The translations under genes were made by a program, and so were the position numbers. Source: Protonemura montana (taxonomy: Eukaryota > Arthropoda > Insecta > Plecoptera > Nemouridae). From it: a DNA stretch of 64,000 bases. This document shows, piece by piece, positions 49,191-62,494 of the stretch (position 1 is the stretch's first letter; the number at the start of each line of letters is the position of its first letter). The stretch is taken from contig OX387602.1 in the NCBI GenBank assembly GCA_947568835.1, forward strand, positions 14,187,021 through 14,251,020. The letters run 5' to 3'. The notes under the pieces were generated by a model. The model did no database searches. It was not told the DNA's origin and saw only the letters and a list, made by a program, of their open reading frames with translations.

Positions 49191-52056
49191 TCGTGACACC
49201 CCTATGGCGATAAATCGGCCAGTCGACGTCCTGTGACTCATTAGAACAATACTACAACCTACACAGGCCTATCACAAACAATGCATGTCCTGCAGGATCA
49301 ATCAGTCATGCCCTGCAAAGTGGGTGTTATACATCCATCCAGAAAATATCACTGTGGTCGCGATCGCGAAATTACAAAAAAGTCACGTTTTTTTTCCGTT
49401 TTTTTAGGTATACAGAAAAGGTATTGCTCTGTAAATACAAACAGTTTGCGTTTGAGAAGCAATCCCATGATAGCTATTATGCATGTAACACACTCGTTCA
49501 ATTCAACTGTGTACGTAAAATAACGGGGGATTGAAGTTGAATACGCTTGCTGGCTACATACATTATGTTTCTCTCCAGGGGACCATACGTTCATGAGAAA
49601 ATTGCGGCAATTTAAAATTAAACAAAAAAAAACGCATTCAAACACACATACGTACCGCAAACGCCGACCCAAAATTCGTGTCGCTACACATTGTGTGGAG
49701 TGAATATGCTTGGGAAATTGCAACCTCCTGTACAACTAAACTGTACATTTCTCTGTCAACATAAAATCTGGCAATTTTATGGATCTAAATTGCTTTGCAA
49801 TTGTCATTTTTAGAACAGATGACAATGAATACGAGCACAAACAATTTTGTCTAAGAAATAATAATATCATTCGTCATGAGTTTTATAAAATGGAGACATC
49901 TGAAAAGCGTATGTAAGAACGTTATGGTAATTAAGACTTGTATATAAAAAAAAAAATCATACAAATATGAATAATATTTTCTATTTCTTTCATCTTTTCA
50001 TTCTATCTTGGACACTTTTATCACAACTTTGACCTAGCCCTACCCGTCTACGCCACGAAGAGAAAATATTATGACGGAGCATAAGGTAAAAATCGAATCC
50101 TCCACAAGTCTAATTGTGGTCGCAAAAGTTATAAGCAGCTTTCCAACAAAGTTAATCCCATCATCCCACCCTCCTCCCTACTATAACACGATCGAGAAAT
50201 GTAATTGAATAATTTTGAAAATTCTTAGATGACCGGCACCTCCACTTGATTCGAAACGATTCTGCGGTCTACAAGTTCAATATTAGTTCAGCGAACTCTG
50301 AAAGACAAGGTTGAAATTATTAGCTAATTTAGTGCTAAGCAAATAAGAAGCCTCGTTTGTCTCAAAAAGGAAGGCTAAATGGGGTGCAAGACAAACGCTA
50401 CAGTTTATAGTTTCGGCAATTCTTAAAATGAACTGCTAAGAGAACTCATTACATCCTGCTACTGTTAAGAACCATGTATGCATTCTAATGCAGTGTAATT
50501 AAAGTACCCAGTACGACCACACTGACAATTACTAAGCGACATACCCATTAAAACTACCCCCTACCCTCATCCCTCTTCGTCGACCCATGGAATATAAATA
50601 CCATGTCTAGAAAGTAGCATACAAAGTGGGAAAATTTAAAACAAATTAGCTTTTTAAAGTGTAACAAAATGCTGTTATTTAAACTTGAGACCTAACAGGT
50701 AAAAAGTTATCTGTGACAAACTGGGAAATATGTTAAGGAATTAATAGATTGATGGCATAGAATATCTCCGCAAGTGTAAAATGCAGACAAAACAATTTTG
50801 TGCCACACCTATCTTTAGTACCTACTTATCTCTAATATATCTGAAAATAACTTTTGATCAGTGCAGTAGAATCATGCCAATAACTTATAATCCTCACGTT
50901 GTTGTAGCTTTTTTGCTTATTCCAAGAGTTTATATAAATCTGTACTATTTGTCAGTCATCAAAATTTAATGTTTATACCTACTAATTTTATAATTATCCT
51001 TCGGAGATTTTCCATGTTTTAATTTTTTGGCTTCCCAGTGTATCTCTAGTGTTGTTTTTTTTTCAGATTTTTTTCTCGACTTAGATTTGCCTATCATTAA
51101 GCTATACACGCGGTCTGCTTGAGGCAAAGGACTCCGATCGATTCCGAGACGAGTTTTCCTTCCAAATCAAGACAACTATCACTTAAAAGCACGCTGAGAT
51201 TTGTTTTCGCGTAATTGTTCTTGATGGGATTAACTAAAAGCACTTTGCTAGAATAATCAACCATATAAATTAGTTTCTAATTAGAGAACTTCGAAAGCTT
51301 CCTCTCTAAGTACCTACCGGCGTAAGGAAAAAAATATTTCCATTAATTTTATGGAAAAATAAAATCACTCTTAGAAAAGATAGCTTACCAAGAAGGCTAG
51401 CCATAATTTATTTAAAGTTGAATATTCCAGCGATTGACTGCTTTGCGTTCAGCGCTTTAAATTTTTACTAAAAGCTATTTTACCATAAGCCTCTTTTAGC
51501 AGAAAGCTACCACAAATGAAACGCAAGTTGCAAATTTAACAGCCATGTAGTTAAAGCCATTTCGAGATTTAACATGTATGAGTACCCTGAGGCGCAGCGG
51601 CAAGTTGTATTGTCATTCGTAAATGTGGTGACACAACTCCAACGGATGTTTTAGAAATTTAGAGACTTCGCGAAAGTTACCGCGCGAGAAACTGATTTGC
51701 ATAGCATGATTGTTAACGGTCATCCTCCTCTGCATTGGACATGCGCCTGGCAGACAGTTTTAAAGTTTCAACCCTTGTTTGCGTCTATTTTTGAGCTAGC
51801 GAAACTTTGCATGAACTCGTCATACGTCCAGCCTCCTTCAACAGAAACCACTATGACAATCTGATGGATAGACTAAAAAAATATGCGATGTTATTTTTAA
51901 AAATAAAATATAAAATAAAATAAAGCTTATACATACCACGAATATTGGAAGAGGACCTATTAATATTTACAATATTAATGCATTTAATGTATGTCTGTAA
52001 ACCAGCATCTTTGTATGTTTTATGGTAAAATGACAATAAACTACTACTACTACCTA
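49191..52056. other. Non-coding stretch ending in a possible retroposon tail
   Basis: No exon was recognised. At 52032-52054, TGACAATAAA is followed by (CTA)n, a form seen at the 3' ends of non-LTR retroposons. No reverse-transcriptase-like ORF lies upstream, so only a short 5'-truncated copy would be possible. Confidence 0.3.
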
Positions 52057-52147
52057 ACAGTGGGTAATTTTTTTCAAACTGCGCTATTTCTTATTTTGGT
52101 GTAAACATAACAATAGCCGTTGTCAGGTAGTGTGGTCGAAAATTGAC

Positions 52148-52267
52148 ATGTCCACAAAGGAGGAAAATGCTGCGGTGAATTTCGATAAGGAGGTATTGAT
52201 TGCAATCCTGTTGACGTTGCTGGCATATCCTTTACTGGCGGCGAGCGGCGCGATCTGGGCAGAGTGA
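52148..52267 (+). CDS. Candidate micropeptide ORF with one membrane segment
   Basis: A 39-codon ORF from ATG at 52148 to TGA at 52265. It has an acidic/basic hydrophilic N-terminus (MSTKEENAAVNFDKE) followed by a 20-23 residue hydrophobic segment (VLIAILLTLLAYPLL then AASGAIWA) and a final Glu. That is the layout of small tail-anchored or single-pass membrane peptides. The frame is also open upstream of the ATG to about 52057, so the segment could instead be the last coding exon of a longer protein. Codon use is rather rich in C/G, unlike the flanking AT-rich DNA. G at -3 gives an acceptable start context. I recognise no family, and a chance ORF remains possible. Confidence 0.3.
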   Translation: MSTKEENAAVNFDKEVLIAILLTLLAYPLLAASGAIWAE

Positions 52268-54590
52268 TGTGAAAAGACTTACTTTTCAACATTCTTACTT
52301 ACTTTTTCTTTGAAATACAAAAAACCCCTGCGACGCTAAACACGATACAGTTTTTTAGCTCTCGGAAAACACTTGCTCACTTTCTTCTTCATCAAAACAT
52401 ATCAACTATTATCAAAACTGACAGTTTCATATTTTCTGTCAAGTATCTCTTATGGCCGTTCTATCAAGACAACCAAAAAAGGGATAAAATGTCAATAAAT
52501 AAAAATGTTGAATACTTAATTACTTCCATTGTACTTACAACCACACTTTCGCGCCAGATACTTTCCAATCCCCGTGAGAGAATCTTAAATATTCTACGTC
52601 ACACACTTTCCAGCCGAAAATAACCGCAGTCTGCTTTCATGAATGATTTTGTCGTCTCAGCGTAGTAATCCTTCTCTTCGATTGCTGTGTTGACTGCATA
52701 AACATATTTTACATGCAACCTCTCTTGGGGTTTGGTGGCCTTCTCGAAGATTTTCCCGTGGCTTTTCCCGGCACCGCCGCAGCCACGTTCTCTGGATCGA
52801 TAGACGACGGTAAGTAAAACTCGAATGCGCAGGCAGCCGGCCGTCTAGCTGCCAGGCCGACAGATATTCATCCTCGATCAGATCCTCGGTGGCGGACCAA
52901 ATGCTTGATGCTCGCAAATCAAAAGGGGGACCGCTTGTTTGAGATCGCTACGCTTCATGTACTGTGTATAGGGTGTACTGTCAGCTTTTCAGTTCATCAC
53001 ACAAATAGTGCCGCGCAGATTTACGCAGACTGTTTTGTAACTGACAGAATTTTAAAACCGCTTTGATAAAGCTTTTTAAGTGGATAAAAAATTGCCTGAA
53101 AATCCTTTCGCGATAGAAAAAAAGCATACACAAAATAAATATAATCGGAATATTTTTGCAGCTTGGGTCATGGGTCATAAAACTTCCAAGGCTTTTTTCG
53201 AGTCTTCCGCAAAAGAATTCGAAGGGAAATCGGATTCTTGTATATACATACGAACCCAGAGTGATATTGCTAAGTTCATATAGTCTCATTTCTAAAATGT
53301 CTTTTCCGCTGCAACAGTAGGTAGTCAGTTTCCTAACTCTCATTTTTTTTTTTTTTTAATATAAAATACTGACAATTTCTTTTGTCGCTATGTCCTAACT
53401 GAATGTTGGGCGCCCAAAATATGATACTATTACGTGTAGCATGCGTTGGTTTAATAAAAGGACCCAAAAACAGAAGATTGGACTCAAACATTGACCCAAG
53501 GGAGTGGATTTATATGCAGTAGCTGGGCGACCGGCTTTGCAAGAACACAGGCTTACCACGCGAATGAGAGCGGTCAGCATACACGGTTTCACAGTTCCAC
53601 AGGGAATATTGTTAAAAGCGAAAAAAGCAAACAATGTACTGCAATAACTCTGTTATCGTGTCCTGCCATACGAAACTGCTTCGAACAGTGAAATAAAACA
53701 TTCTTATATCTATAACATGGTAACAACTATTTCTCTGGTTTTATGACGAAGCATAGAAGAGACGATATTTGATAGGCATAATTGAAAAAAAAACCTTTGA
53801 CAACCCCCCACCGCAACTGTCTGTCTCTTTCACTGGTAAGAAATCCAATCTTTTCACGTGACATTTCACCAAAGGTATATTTACTGACACATTGCTAAAT
53901 TTATCAGTAAAAGTGCTAAAAGCAGTAATCAGTTTTTGGCACTTGTGTCAAGAGAGACAAAGCTTTTACACTGCGAATTTCTTCACATAGACAAAAAAAA
54001 CCATCTCTGTGTAACATCAAGAATGCCACAAGCAAACAACACGGACATGTCCTTTTTCCGAAAGCACGAACCTACAAACGCGGCGGCAAAAAAAAAATAA
54101 GTACATCAGAACGCACTCTGCGTGTCGCTCATCAATCTGTTTCTCACCACTATCCCAGTCGTCGCGCGTCACGTGATTCGTCCGATCCCCGGCAGCACCA
54201 GTGCAGATACTGCCACAGCATCCCCAAGGCTAGCACACCTTGGGCGCATTGCGGTAGCTTCCACAGATATAGCACGCCGGGTATACCTACGCTCGTGCCT
54301 AAACCATCTCTGAAACCCTCCTATCAAAAAGCCACCATCACAAACAGGTCATGCAATTCCAGTCCATTCGATAAATGTTATATCCATTTGGAAACATAAG
54401 GTTTCAGCTCAACTGAGATAAAAAAAAAACGCCGTTTCATTTCTAGCCAGTCGCAGCTGAGCTATTCGTTTTTATCACTTTTGAAATTGTTCTAAACCGA
54501 ACAAAGTAGCTGTCTTCAACAGCGATGCATCTTTTTTGTTTTATAAAGTGTTCCATATTATAATTTCCACAGGCCTCTCTTGATATAATG

Positions 54591-54593
<3 letters not shown>
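52268..54593. other. Non-coding stretch with a strong plus-strand donor-like site
   Basis: At 52810 the plus strand has GACGACG|GTAAGTAAAAC, preceded by a pyrimidine-rich GGCTTTTCCCGGCACCGCCG stretch ending in CAG at 52783-52785. The pair would enclose a very short exon, or the donor alone could end a noncoding first exon. The minus-strand ORF 52657-52917 overlaps it (86 codons, no recognised domain). The rest shows nothing supported. Confidence 0.3.

Positions 54594-54630
<37 letters not shown>
54594..54630. repeat. (TA)18 microsatellite
   Basis: An uninterrupted TA dinucleotide run of 37 bases. Confidence 0.95.
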
Positions 54631-54633
<3 letters not shown>

Positions 54634-56801
54634 ATAATAACATGCAAAGACAACTTAACTTTCTTATAGCTTTACATGTTTAGAATTTGCAAAATGGTCT
54701 GTGCATGAATAGTCGGTACGCGTAACATGAGGTGTAGACGACAATCAGCGAGTTTGCATAGTCAACGCAGCGTTGGCAGCGTTGGCAAGGGTTGCCACCG
54801 CTATTTTACCCGCTCGATATATTATATGTTTTGTGCGTACTGCTGATTATAAACCGACGTACGTTGTTGTATACACGTTGATGGAATGACAATTACCCAC
54901 TGGCTTGCCGTTGTTTTATGTTACACTGCGTGTACCGATTTTCTATGTAAATTGTTCACGGTGCTAATTAATTAGTTCCTGCGCATGGTAATAAAATTCT
55001 GTTTCAGTAATGAAACCGTACAAGTGATGAAGAAACTGGTTAATTACTGTAACTTATTTTGATCACGCTTGTAACGTAAGAGCCAGAACACTGTATGTCT
55101 ACTACGTGATGTAGTTTATGTTTTGGCAAGATGGTTTTTGAGTTTTAATTCCGAAAATTTAATTTCAAGAATAAGGTTAAAAAATGGCGATATCTGATGT
55201 TGACATTGACATTTTTTAATACAGCTGACACTGGCATTGAAATGGTTTTTTATTAACTGTTGAAAAAAACTTTGAAGTGGATATCAAACAAAATGACATG
55301 TTTATTTCAAGAATTAGCGAACAGTGACCAGCCACTGTACACGTGTATGACAGTAATGAATATGCCAATATTTCAGTAAATTAGTAGCCCTAAGTGTGAT
55401 AACGTTCCTCTCCACTGGAGGAGTGATAAGTATGTAGCCGAATGCTTAGTGAGAACAACGAAAGACAAGAGATGGAGAAGGAGATGAAGTAAATGTTGTT
55501 TGTTAATAAAGACTTTCAGAGATCATGGAGTAATGTTAAAAAGACTGGAAGTTACTTTAGAAACACAGAACAAGTTTATTCCTGGGAGTCCGAAATTGTA
55601 GAGAGTCGTTGAGAAGAAGACTTTTCGTAAGGTGTTTACTCTTTGGGATCTAACGTAGCTCTCCCGTCTGACCACCTGTCACTTTAACGTGAAGACTAGC
55701 TTCCTAGCACCTATGTCAGCGTTACTCATCGTGGTAACGGCAACGGTAATGTGCTGATCAACGGCTGACTTAGGTAAGGCGTGAGCAATGTACGCGTTTA
55801 ATAGCTAGACTGGCAGTGACAATCCAAGTTCTAACCGATGAATGACGCAATCAAGTAAGAAATTCATGTGCAATGAACTGTAATTAATTGAAACGTACTG
55901 TTAAAACGTAACTTCCTGTCTCATGATTTTAATAAAACTGCAGAAAACTGGGAATTACTTCCGATGCTGAGAAAAAATGTACCGATGTAAAACATGTTCT
56001 GAATATTGTGAATCGAGCATACAGAACCGCAACCCCGAAGACAGCCTGACCTTTATTTTGCCTTATATTTGATTAAGTCATCTTGTTTGACGTGCCCGTA
56101 GCCGACGAAACGGCAAGCCGCCCAAGTCAATGGATCGAACACAGCAGCCGATGCAAGGAACAGAGAAAACATCTGGACCACCGAACGGCGACTGTGTAAA
56201 CGGGCGAAAAAAATATTATTCGATGGCATTCGACCAAAAGTTCACCATTTTCCAATAAAGAAAAAAACTGCTGCGAGAAATTTAATTCAGTTCACATAAG
56301 AATTCGCTGGAAGCTGCTTTCATCAAGCTCGCTATTATTTATGAAAAGGTTCTATTAGAGAGGCACGATTCATTCGATTTTCTTCTCTTTCATCCAAACG
56401 TTTATTGAAAAATAGTTTCGTTCTAGAAACAAAAAATAAAAACGTTTGGAGCAATCAGCAAAGTAGTACCCCAGGCATTAGATATTCTGCGGTGGTCTAC
56501 TCGTGAACGTAAAAGTAACCACCCAATGAATTGAGAGTGGCGAGGTAATCGGTTCAAACGCAGCTTCGCGCGCTCTGCAAGCTTTGATTTCACCTTTTCG
56601 TCGTACACCGGGTAATAGGAACAGTTCGCTATACTTTTCCGATGACTGTTTTTACGGGCGCTGAGAGTGAATTGCAGCAGTGTCCAACCGACCAATAGCA
56701 GGCGACGGTCGTTAAACTCACTCATGCGAGTGCACATCCAGCTCGCTTATTTGCGCCTTTGCCCGTGTCCAAGACTTAGCTGCAGGTTGAATTTGTGAGC
56801 T
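54631..56801. other. Non-coding stretch
   Basis: No exon or RNA gene was recognised. The minus-strand ORF 56423-56737 (104 codons) has no recognisable domain. Confidence 0.45.
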
Positions 56802-56953
56802 ACCGTCTACCGTAGAGAGCAACGGTAGAGCAACGGTACCTTCTACCAAAGAGAACTACCTTCTACCAAAGAGAACTACCTTCTACTGAAGAGAACTACC
56901 TTCTACCGTAGAGAACTACCTTCTTTTGTTGAGAGCAACCTTCTTCCGTAGAG
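56802..56953 (+). repeat. 20-bp minisatellite, about 7 units
   Basis: The unit is ACCTTCTACCAAAGAGAACT. Units at 56838, 56858, 56878, 56898 and 56918 are in exact register. The first two are identical, the next two vary in the AAA triplet, and the fifth is more diverged. A partial unit follows at 56938. A diverged unit (ACCGTCTACCGTAGAGAGCA) lies at 56802, then a shortened segment. The end units are most diverged. Confidence 0.95.
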
Positions 56954-59900
56954 TTAAGCTAGGTGACTCATGGCTGGCAAGAACATTTTTCAGATATCGA
57001 ACAAGAGTTTGCTCATTGAAGCTGGCTTGCTTGATGAGTCACTTTATGTACAACTCTCGTAATTGCACGCATTGTTAATTGTTTTAAATAGTATGGATCC
57101 TGAATAAGCTGAGCAATACTGAGCAAGTTATGCAATGAATTTAGCATATTTGCAAACGTAACGAATCATCTAAGCCCTTAAATAAATGAAGTCCTGTTTG
57201 GAAAACTTTTGGACGTCTTACAATTAAGTATAAAACATATATTGCTTAAGCGCTCGAGAGCGTATATATATATACAGATCCTAGGAAGAGAAAATATTTT
57301 AATTGGAGTACAATTCCTACAACGAGCTATCCAATTTTCCAGCTAGTAAACGCCAGTGTCCTTTCGGCTTTCCCCGAGATAGGAGCAGAAAACTTCTTTT
57401 ATTTCCAATTTAAAATCTGTAAGCCAGACTTAAAAGTTTCCTTTCCAAGAAAATTTCATCTCAACCTTTAAATTCTTTGACGTTTTCATTTATCTTATAT
57501 GAAAAGAAAGACGAAAGGTGACTCGCCTTACATTTTCGGTAGATGATGGAGAAAAATGCTTTCGCACTTCCATGACTTCACTGAAGCGTGTACAACTTCT
57601 ATTCATGATATGCGTACTTATTGCATAATTAATGTTGGATTTAATATTCATACACGAGGCTGCAGAGGCAAGCGTCGCGATGCCGACGCCGACACGAGCG
57701 GGGATGCCGTGATCTACCTTCATGTTTGACGTAGAGGTGTCATGCATCATTCCACATCTTTGCAGCACAACTTACTCGATGGATCACTCGTAAAAATGGC
57801 AATTCCTCTCGTCGCGCGAGTGGCGGTACCGCTATGAATAAATCATGAGAGCAAAGCAGGTCGAGACGGAATCGCTTGTGTGTGTGTGATGCAAATAGGC
57901 GAGACGGAAAAAAATACATTTGCGTTTTTTTCGTAGAAAATTACGTGTTTCCCTGTTTTTGTTTTATTGTTTTTTTTTTCAATTGCATTGATCAAAGCAT
58001 GGACGATTTTTAACCGCAAAATTCTAGCTGTGCTGCTTTCCGCAAAGGGTTTTGGACTCCACTGCTCTCTCGTGATTTTTTTCTTAAATGAAAAAAACAC
58101 AATTTTTTAAAGAATGAGTTGGTACACATTTTTTACTTCAAAATATATCAAGCATAGTAAAACTTGAGGCCCACTTTGTTTTTCAATAAGTGAGAAAGCT
58201 CCATCAGCAGAAATTTATTTTAAATCTCCCCTCTTCTTGTAGGTGGTAGGCAAAGTCGGTGTGTCAAGCCCAACTTCGTCGTTAACCAAAGATCTACGTC
58301 GGCTGAAGCCGTGCTAGCCATCTGAAAGGCTAATATAGCTATTAAACAAATACATTTACCTCTAAAAGAGTTTGCCACGTAGTTTTTTTATATCCCTAAA
58401 GGATCTCAAACGTTCGGTCTTAATAATCATGTTTAAAAAAACCAACGGTCGGAGGTTCTGTTTAAGTTTTCAGTGCATTTCCTTCTGGGTCGTGATTTCA
58501 AATGCAAAAGGCGATATTTCTTTCCGACTGCCTTCACACAAAGCGAGTTTGTACAGAAAGACGTTAAAAGATTTTATCGTACCGTCGCCAGTCTATGCTC
58601 ACCTTCTCGCGACGGCATTAATCTGGGAGACGAGGAACGGTTTGCTTTTGAACATTCATTTAGTCAGTCGTGGAATTAAAGCGAGGAACTTGCTTCTAAT
58701 AATGAATTTAAAGTGCGTGCAATTAATTTGGTTTGATTCCGCTAATTATTTTAACTCGGTTAGAGTGATGTAATAGATTGAAGTTTTCTTCATTTTCTGT
58801 TTCCTCGTGTATTCTTTTCGTAACTGTTTAATTAATTAAAGCAGATGAGTATTTATATGTAAAGGAATGAAATGACAAGGGGATTTGAGGATTTTCTTAA
58901 AGAATACCATTTGTGATTTTTTAATACAATTAGACTTGTGAAAGCAACATCTGTCCTAATTAAGACAAACTTTGAGAGCCAGCCAGGAAGGAACGAAAAA
59001 AAACCCTCTACAATTTTAAATGTTTTAAACCAAAATTTTCGAGCCAAAAAATCGTTGAACGAATCCTTTTCAGCTGCAACTGGGAAGATCTCTCTCCCCC
59101 TCAGCAAAGAATTATATCATCTCTTGGCGTGATTTAATTAAATGTTTTGTGAGAGATGAACGTAAAGCAATTTTGTTGCAAAATGAAAAGGTGGACAAGG
59201 GGACAAGAGAAAAAAATTCTACTTAACTAGATAACATTCTATTTTTTTTATCAATCTCCCTGCGTAAAGCATGAGATGTCGGCGAAGCTATTCTCCCAGC
59301 ACCTAAGCTCATAGGGTTAAAATTTGCAACAAAACTTCGATGAAAAAAAAATCAAGGGGTGGAGAGGATGAAAACGAAGTGATTACTTTCAGCCGTTGGC
59401 ACCTAGAACAATAATTGAATGGCGAAGTTTATCTCGGATCAACTGAGCCTCGAGGAAAACGGTGACCGAAACGCTGCGACGGCCCAAATGGGATGAACGC
59501 TTTCACACAATGGTTAATTTCCTTTCGGTGCCGGAAGACACTCTCTTCCACATCCTCTTTCCATTCAGGAGCCCAAGATAGACGGCGGCTGCAGTGCCAG
59601 GGAGCTCCTACGTTTCTGCGACCTTTCTGATTCGACGTCGTTCGATAAAATATAAAACCGTCCACACTCTTATTGTAATCCATGTGTGGTATGAAATGGT
59701 ATAAAAGAATAGAATTCGTTCTTTTTGAATCTTACATAATTTAGTACGAGCAAAATCAATCAAGTTATGAATACCTGCTTCGATATTCATGTTCGTTCAT
59801 TTCAAATTCCACAAAGCAAAATAAGATTTGATGTGCCTTTTATTCTTAAAGCTTAAGTTTAACTATTGAAATTATATTAAGTCTTATGAGTACCTATACC

Positions 59901-60320
59901 TTGTACACGTACGAATTTAAATCTCTAGACTCTGAACCCGAATTATTTTTTTTAAAACACGAATCGCTGGGCAAATAAAGTTATGGTTTGAAAACTTCTA
60001 ATTCAATCACAAAATCCCTTCAGAAGCAAATTTCCATCCAATTCAGCAAAAAAGTGGTAGTATCGATTAAAATCCCAATTAACATTGAGTGTAGTAGCAA
60101 TGGAAACTATTACAATTAAATAGAGCGTATTTTTAGTTTTATTTTTGAGTCTTAAGCATGGACGATATTATACGACATGTTGAACATGACCAGGAAAGGA
60201 ATAACCATCCAATAATAAAACAGGTAGCCATCAGCATCACCAGCATCCAAAGAAAGCTTGCCCGGAGCGATTGGGTTGATTGGATACCATTATCTAACAT
60301 TGCTGTATGTTTTATTTCAG
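56954..60320. other. Non-coding stretch
   Basis: Short AT runs and a GC-rich patch at 59430-59640 occur, with open frames on both strands (59429-59683 minus; a plus-strand MAKFISDQLSLEENGDRNAA frame from 59420 that stops after 26 codons). No splice pair or family supports a gene. Confidence 0.35.
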
Positions 60321-60372
60321 GTCGCCAGTAGCTCCGCAATGGATAAAATGGGCTCCAGCACAGAGACTCAGG
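60321..60372 (+). CDS. Small exon, possible first coding exon (MDKMGSSTETQ...)
   Basis: A 52-base segment is enclosed by two very good plus-strand splice sites: acceptor ATGTTTTATTTCAG ending at 60320 and donor CTCAGG|GTAAGT at 60373. An ATG at 60339 in favourable context (GCA-ATG-G) opens a frame reading MDKMGSSTETQ plus one base, phase 1. The six codons before it (VASSSA) are also open, so it may be an internal exon instead. If it is the first coding exon, it would belong to a plus-strand gene whose remainder lies beyond position 64000. No later exon was recognised in the remaining 3.6 kb. The sequence is too short to assign to a family. Confidence 0.35.
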
Positions 60373-62462
60373 GTAAGTTAGATCGTTGCAATAACGATGA
60401 CTCTCGCATTCCGTCTCATGAACATTTAATTCCCGTTAGTAAAATGCAAAAAACTTTTCCAATATGATTTTTCAAAAAAAAAACCGGTGGCCATTTTCAC
60501 GGTTTCACGTAAAGTACGATCCAAATCTCTTACATTAAAGTACATATATATATATATACATACTCCCTCTCTTTCGAATAAATATTATTGCTTCTATATA
60601 TGGATTTCTCTGAGTTTGCGTTCTGTGAATTGCTTTGAACAATAGCCATATTCAGAAGTCATTCGAGCATCCGAGCGCGATCCAAGTCAGCTTTAAATTT
60701 TAATCCGGGTGATATTCAGGCCAGTGAGGCGTGAATGAACCTTTACTTGCTGGTCTAGTGGTGCGTATAGTGCGTGTGCCACAGGTCGCATCCATCAGGG
60801 AAATAATTGCGCAAAATGGTATAACACTGTGTGGCTATCCCTTTGGCAGATTACTCGTTGAAGTTGGAATATGATAATTAAGATTGAAAATAGCCAGAGG
60901 ATATGAATTGTATCAGTCATCGAAGGTGATAATCTATTTATTTTCAGGACATTACCAAACACATAATGTTGTAGTGAAAAGCGAAGTGGTTTTCCGCTAT
61001 TCGCCTAACGTTTTGTTCCAAAACACAATGTTCTTATTTATTATTAGAAAGAGTGGACGATTGAGAGATTTTTGTATCATAGTTTATAGTGCTGATTTAC
61101 CAGTTGTGCAATTTTTATGGAAGTAAAAGTACTACTTCTTTGATAAAACGTTTCGAAAAGTGCACATTCTAAAATAAAGTCGTATATACAGTCCAATATT
61201 TCATACAGACGTTCCAAGAAAAAGTGTGCGCGAAATAAGATTATTCGCAAAGTAGCTACATTCTACGGGAAAATTCAAGCAAAAAAGTGCTATGTAGTAG
61301 CGGAACACAGATCCCCTCTGGCGGTGTGCCTGTATTCCGAGGAAACTGCATGGAAAATTGGGGAAATTTCCATGGCAAAGTTCAGCCGCGACGGCAGCTG
61401 GTGTCTCTAGATAATCTCACGAGGAAGCTGGAGCCGAGGGATGATGTAGCTCCAGGGCCGATCGCAACCCCATCTAGGGTGACCCAGACGAGGTTACTAG
61501 AGCGCCCTTCTGCGACGAGTCAGGGAAATACAAAGGATACGTAGTTCGGAAAAGCGACGCTAGATCGGGCGCTATCCATCGCTTGCTGTGGGCTGAGCGT
61601 TCATTATTTGGTTCGGGGTTGGCCAGTGGGGTTGGCCTAGTTAAAAGTGAATTGAAAACGTGGTGGCTCTAGATTTTGGGAAATAGCTCATGGGATACGA
61701 ACAAAAAAAAACTATATCGTTTTTGCTTTTTAAAATATCATTCTAAAATCTGAGAATGTGATCAATTAAATAGCAATTGAAGTCGATTGCAACAAATGTT
61801 ATGTCTCATAGAATGCTTAAATTCGATCACTTACAACTGAAAAAGTTATTTAATTAAAAAGTCTTAGATTAACGTGTAATCTTGCACTAAAAACAGCATT
61901 GTAACTTATTTCAGAAAATGCACGCGATTTCATGTCGCCCTTGTGTGTTTTCATTAAAAATCATGTGAAACGATTCGCGAAGACGATCACATCCACACTT
62001 GCAAATTGTCACGCTTTGTCACTATCTATCATTGGCTCCTTTGTGCAAGAGCACAGCGTACAATAGCACAGTCATTCAGTGCTCCTCTGTACCACCCCCT
62101 CCTCAATCAACCCTTTCCTTATTCACCGGGTATCTCTTGTCCTACTTTCGGAAAACTCTTCTATTGTTCTTTAGTGCTTGCCAGATAAAAACGAATAATC
62201 TCACATGCTTCAAAAGCCGACTCTAAATATTCTACAAAATAAAAAATGTATTTTTCTAAAAACTACCATTCCGAGCAATACTTAATTAGTCTTTTATATA
62301 AATCTTTCTCTCAATCACTAAACTATACTGAAAACTGCTAGCGTTCAAAAACTCTGAGACAATTATATTAAAAATATGTGTCCAGGCACACGAAGTGCAA
62401 GGCTACATTTATGTTTTACTCTTTTTGCTCTCTACCTACATTCCTGTGGGATATCCTCCAAT
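60373..62462. other. Non-coding stretch with a GC-richer patch
   Basis: At 61287-61544 the plus strand is open for 85 codons with a hydrophilic, Pro/Arg/Thr-rich composition (LEPRDDVAPGPIATPSRVTQ). It ends at a TAG, and no domain or splice pair is recognised. The following 61560-61640 holds a GGTTGGCCAGTGGGGTTGGCC near-repeat. The patch could be an exon remnant or an old element. Confidence 0.25.
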
Positions 62463-62494
62463 AAGATCTTCCTCCAAGAAGATCTTCCTCCAAC
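62463..62494 (+). repeat. 16-bp tandem duplication
   Basis: AAGATCTTCCTCCAAG is followed immediately by AAGATCTTCCTCCAAC, and a degenerate ATCCTCCAATAAG precedes them. Confidence 0.9.
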
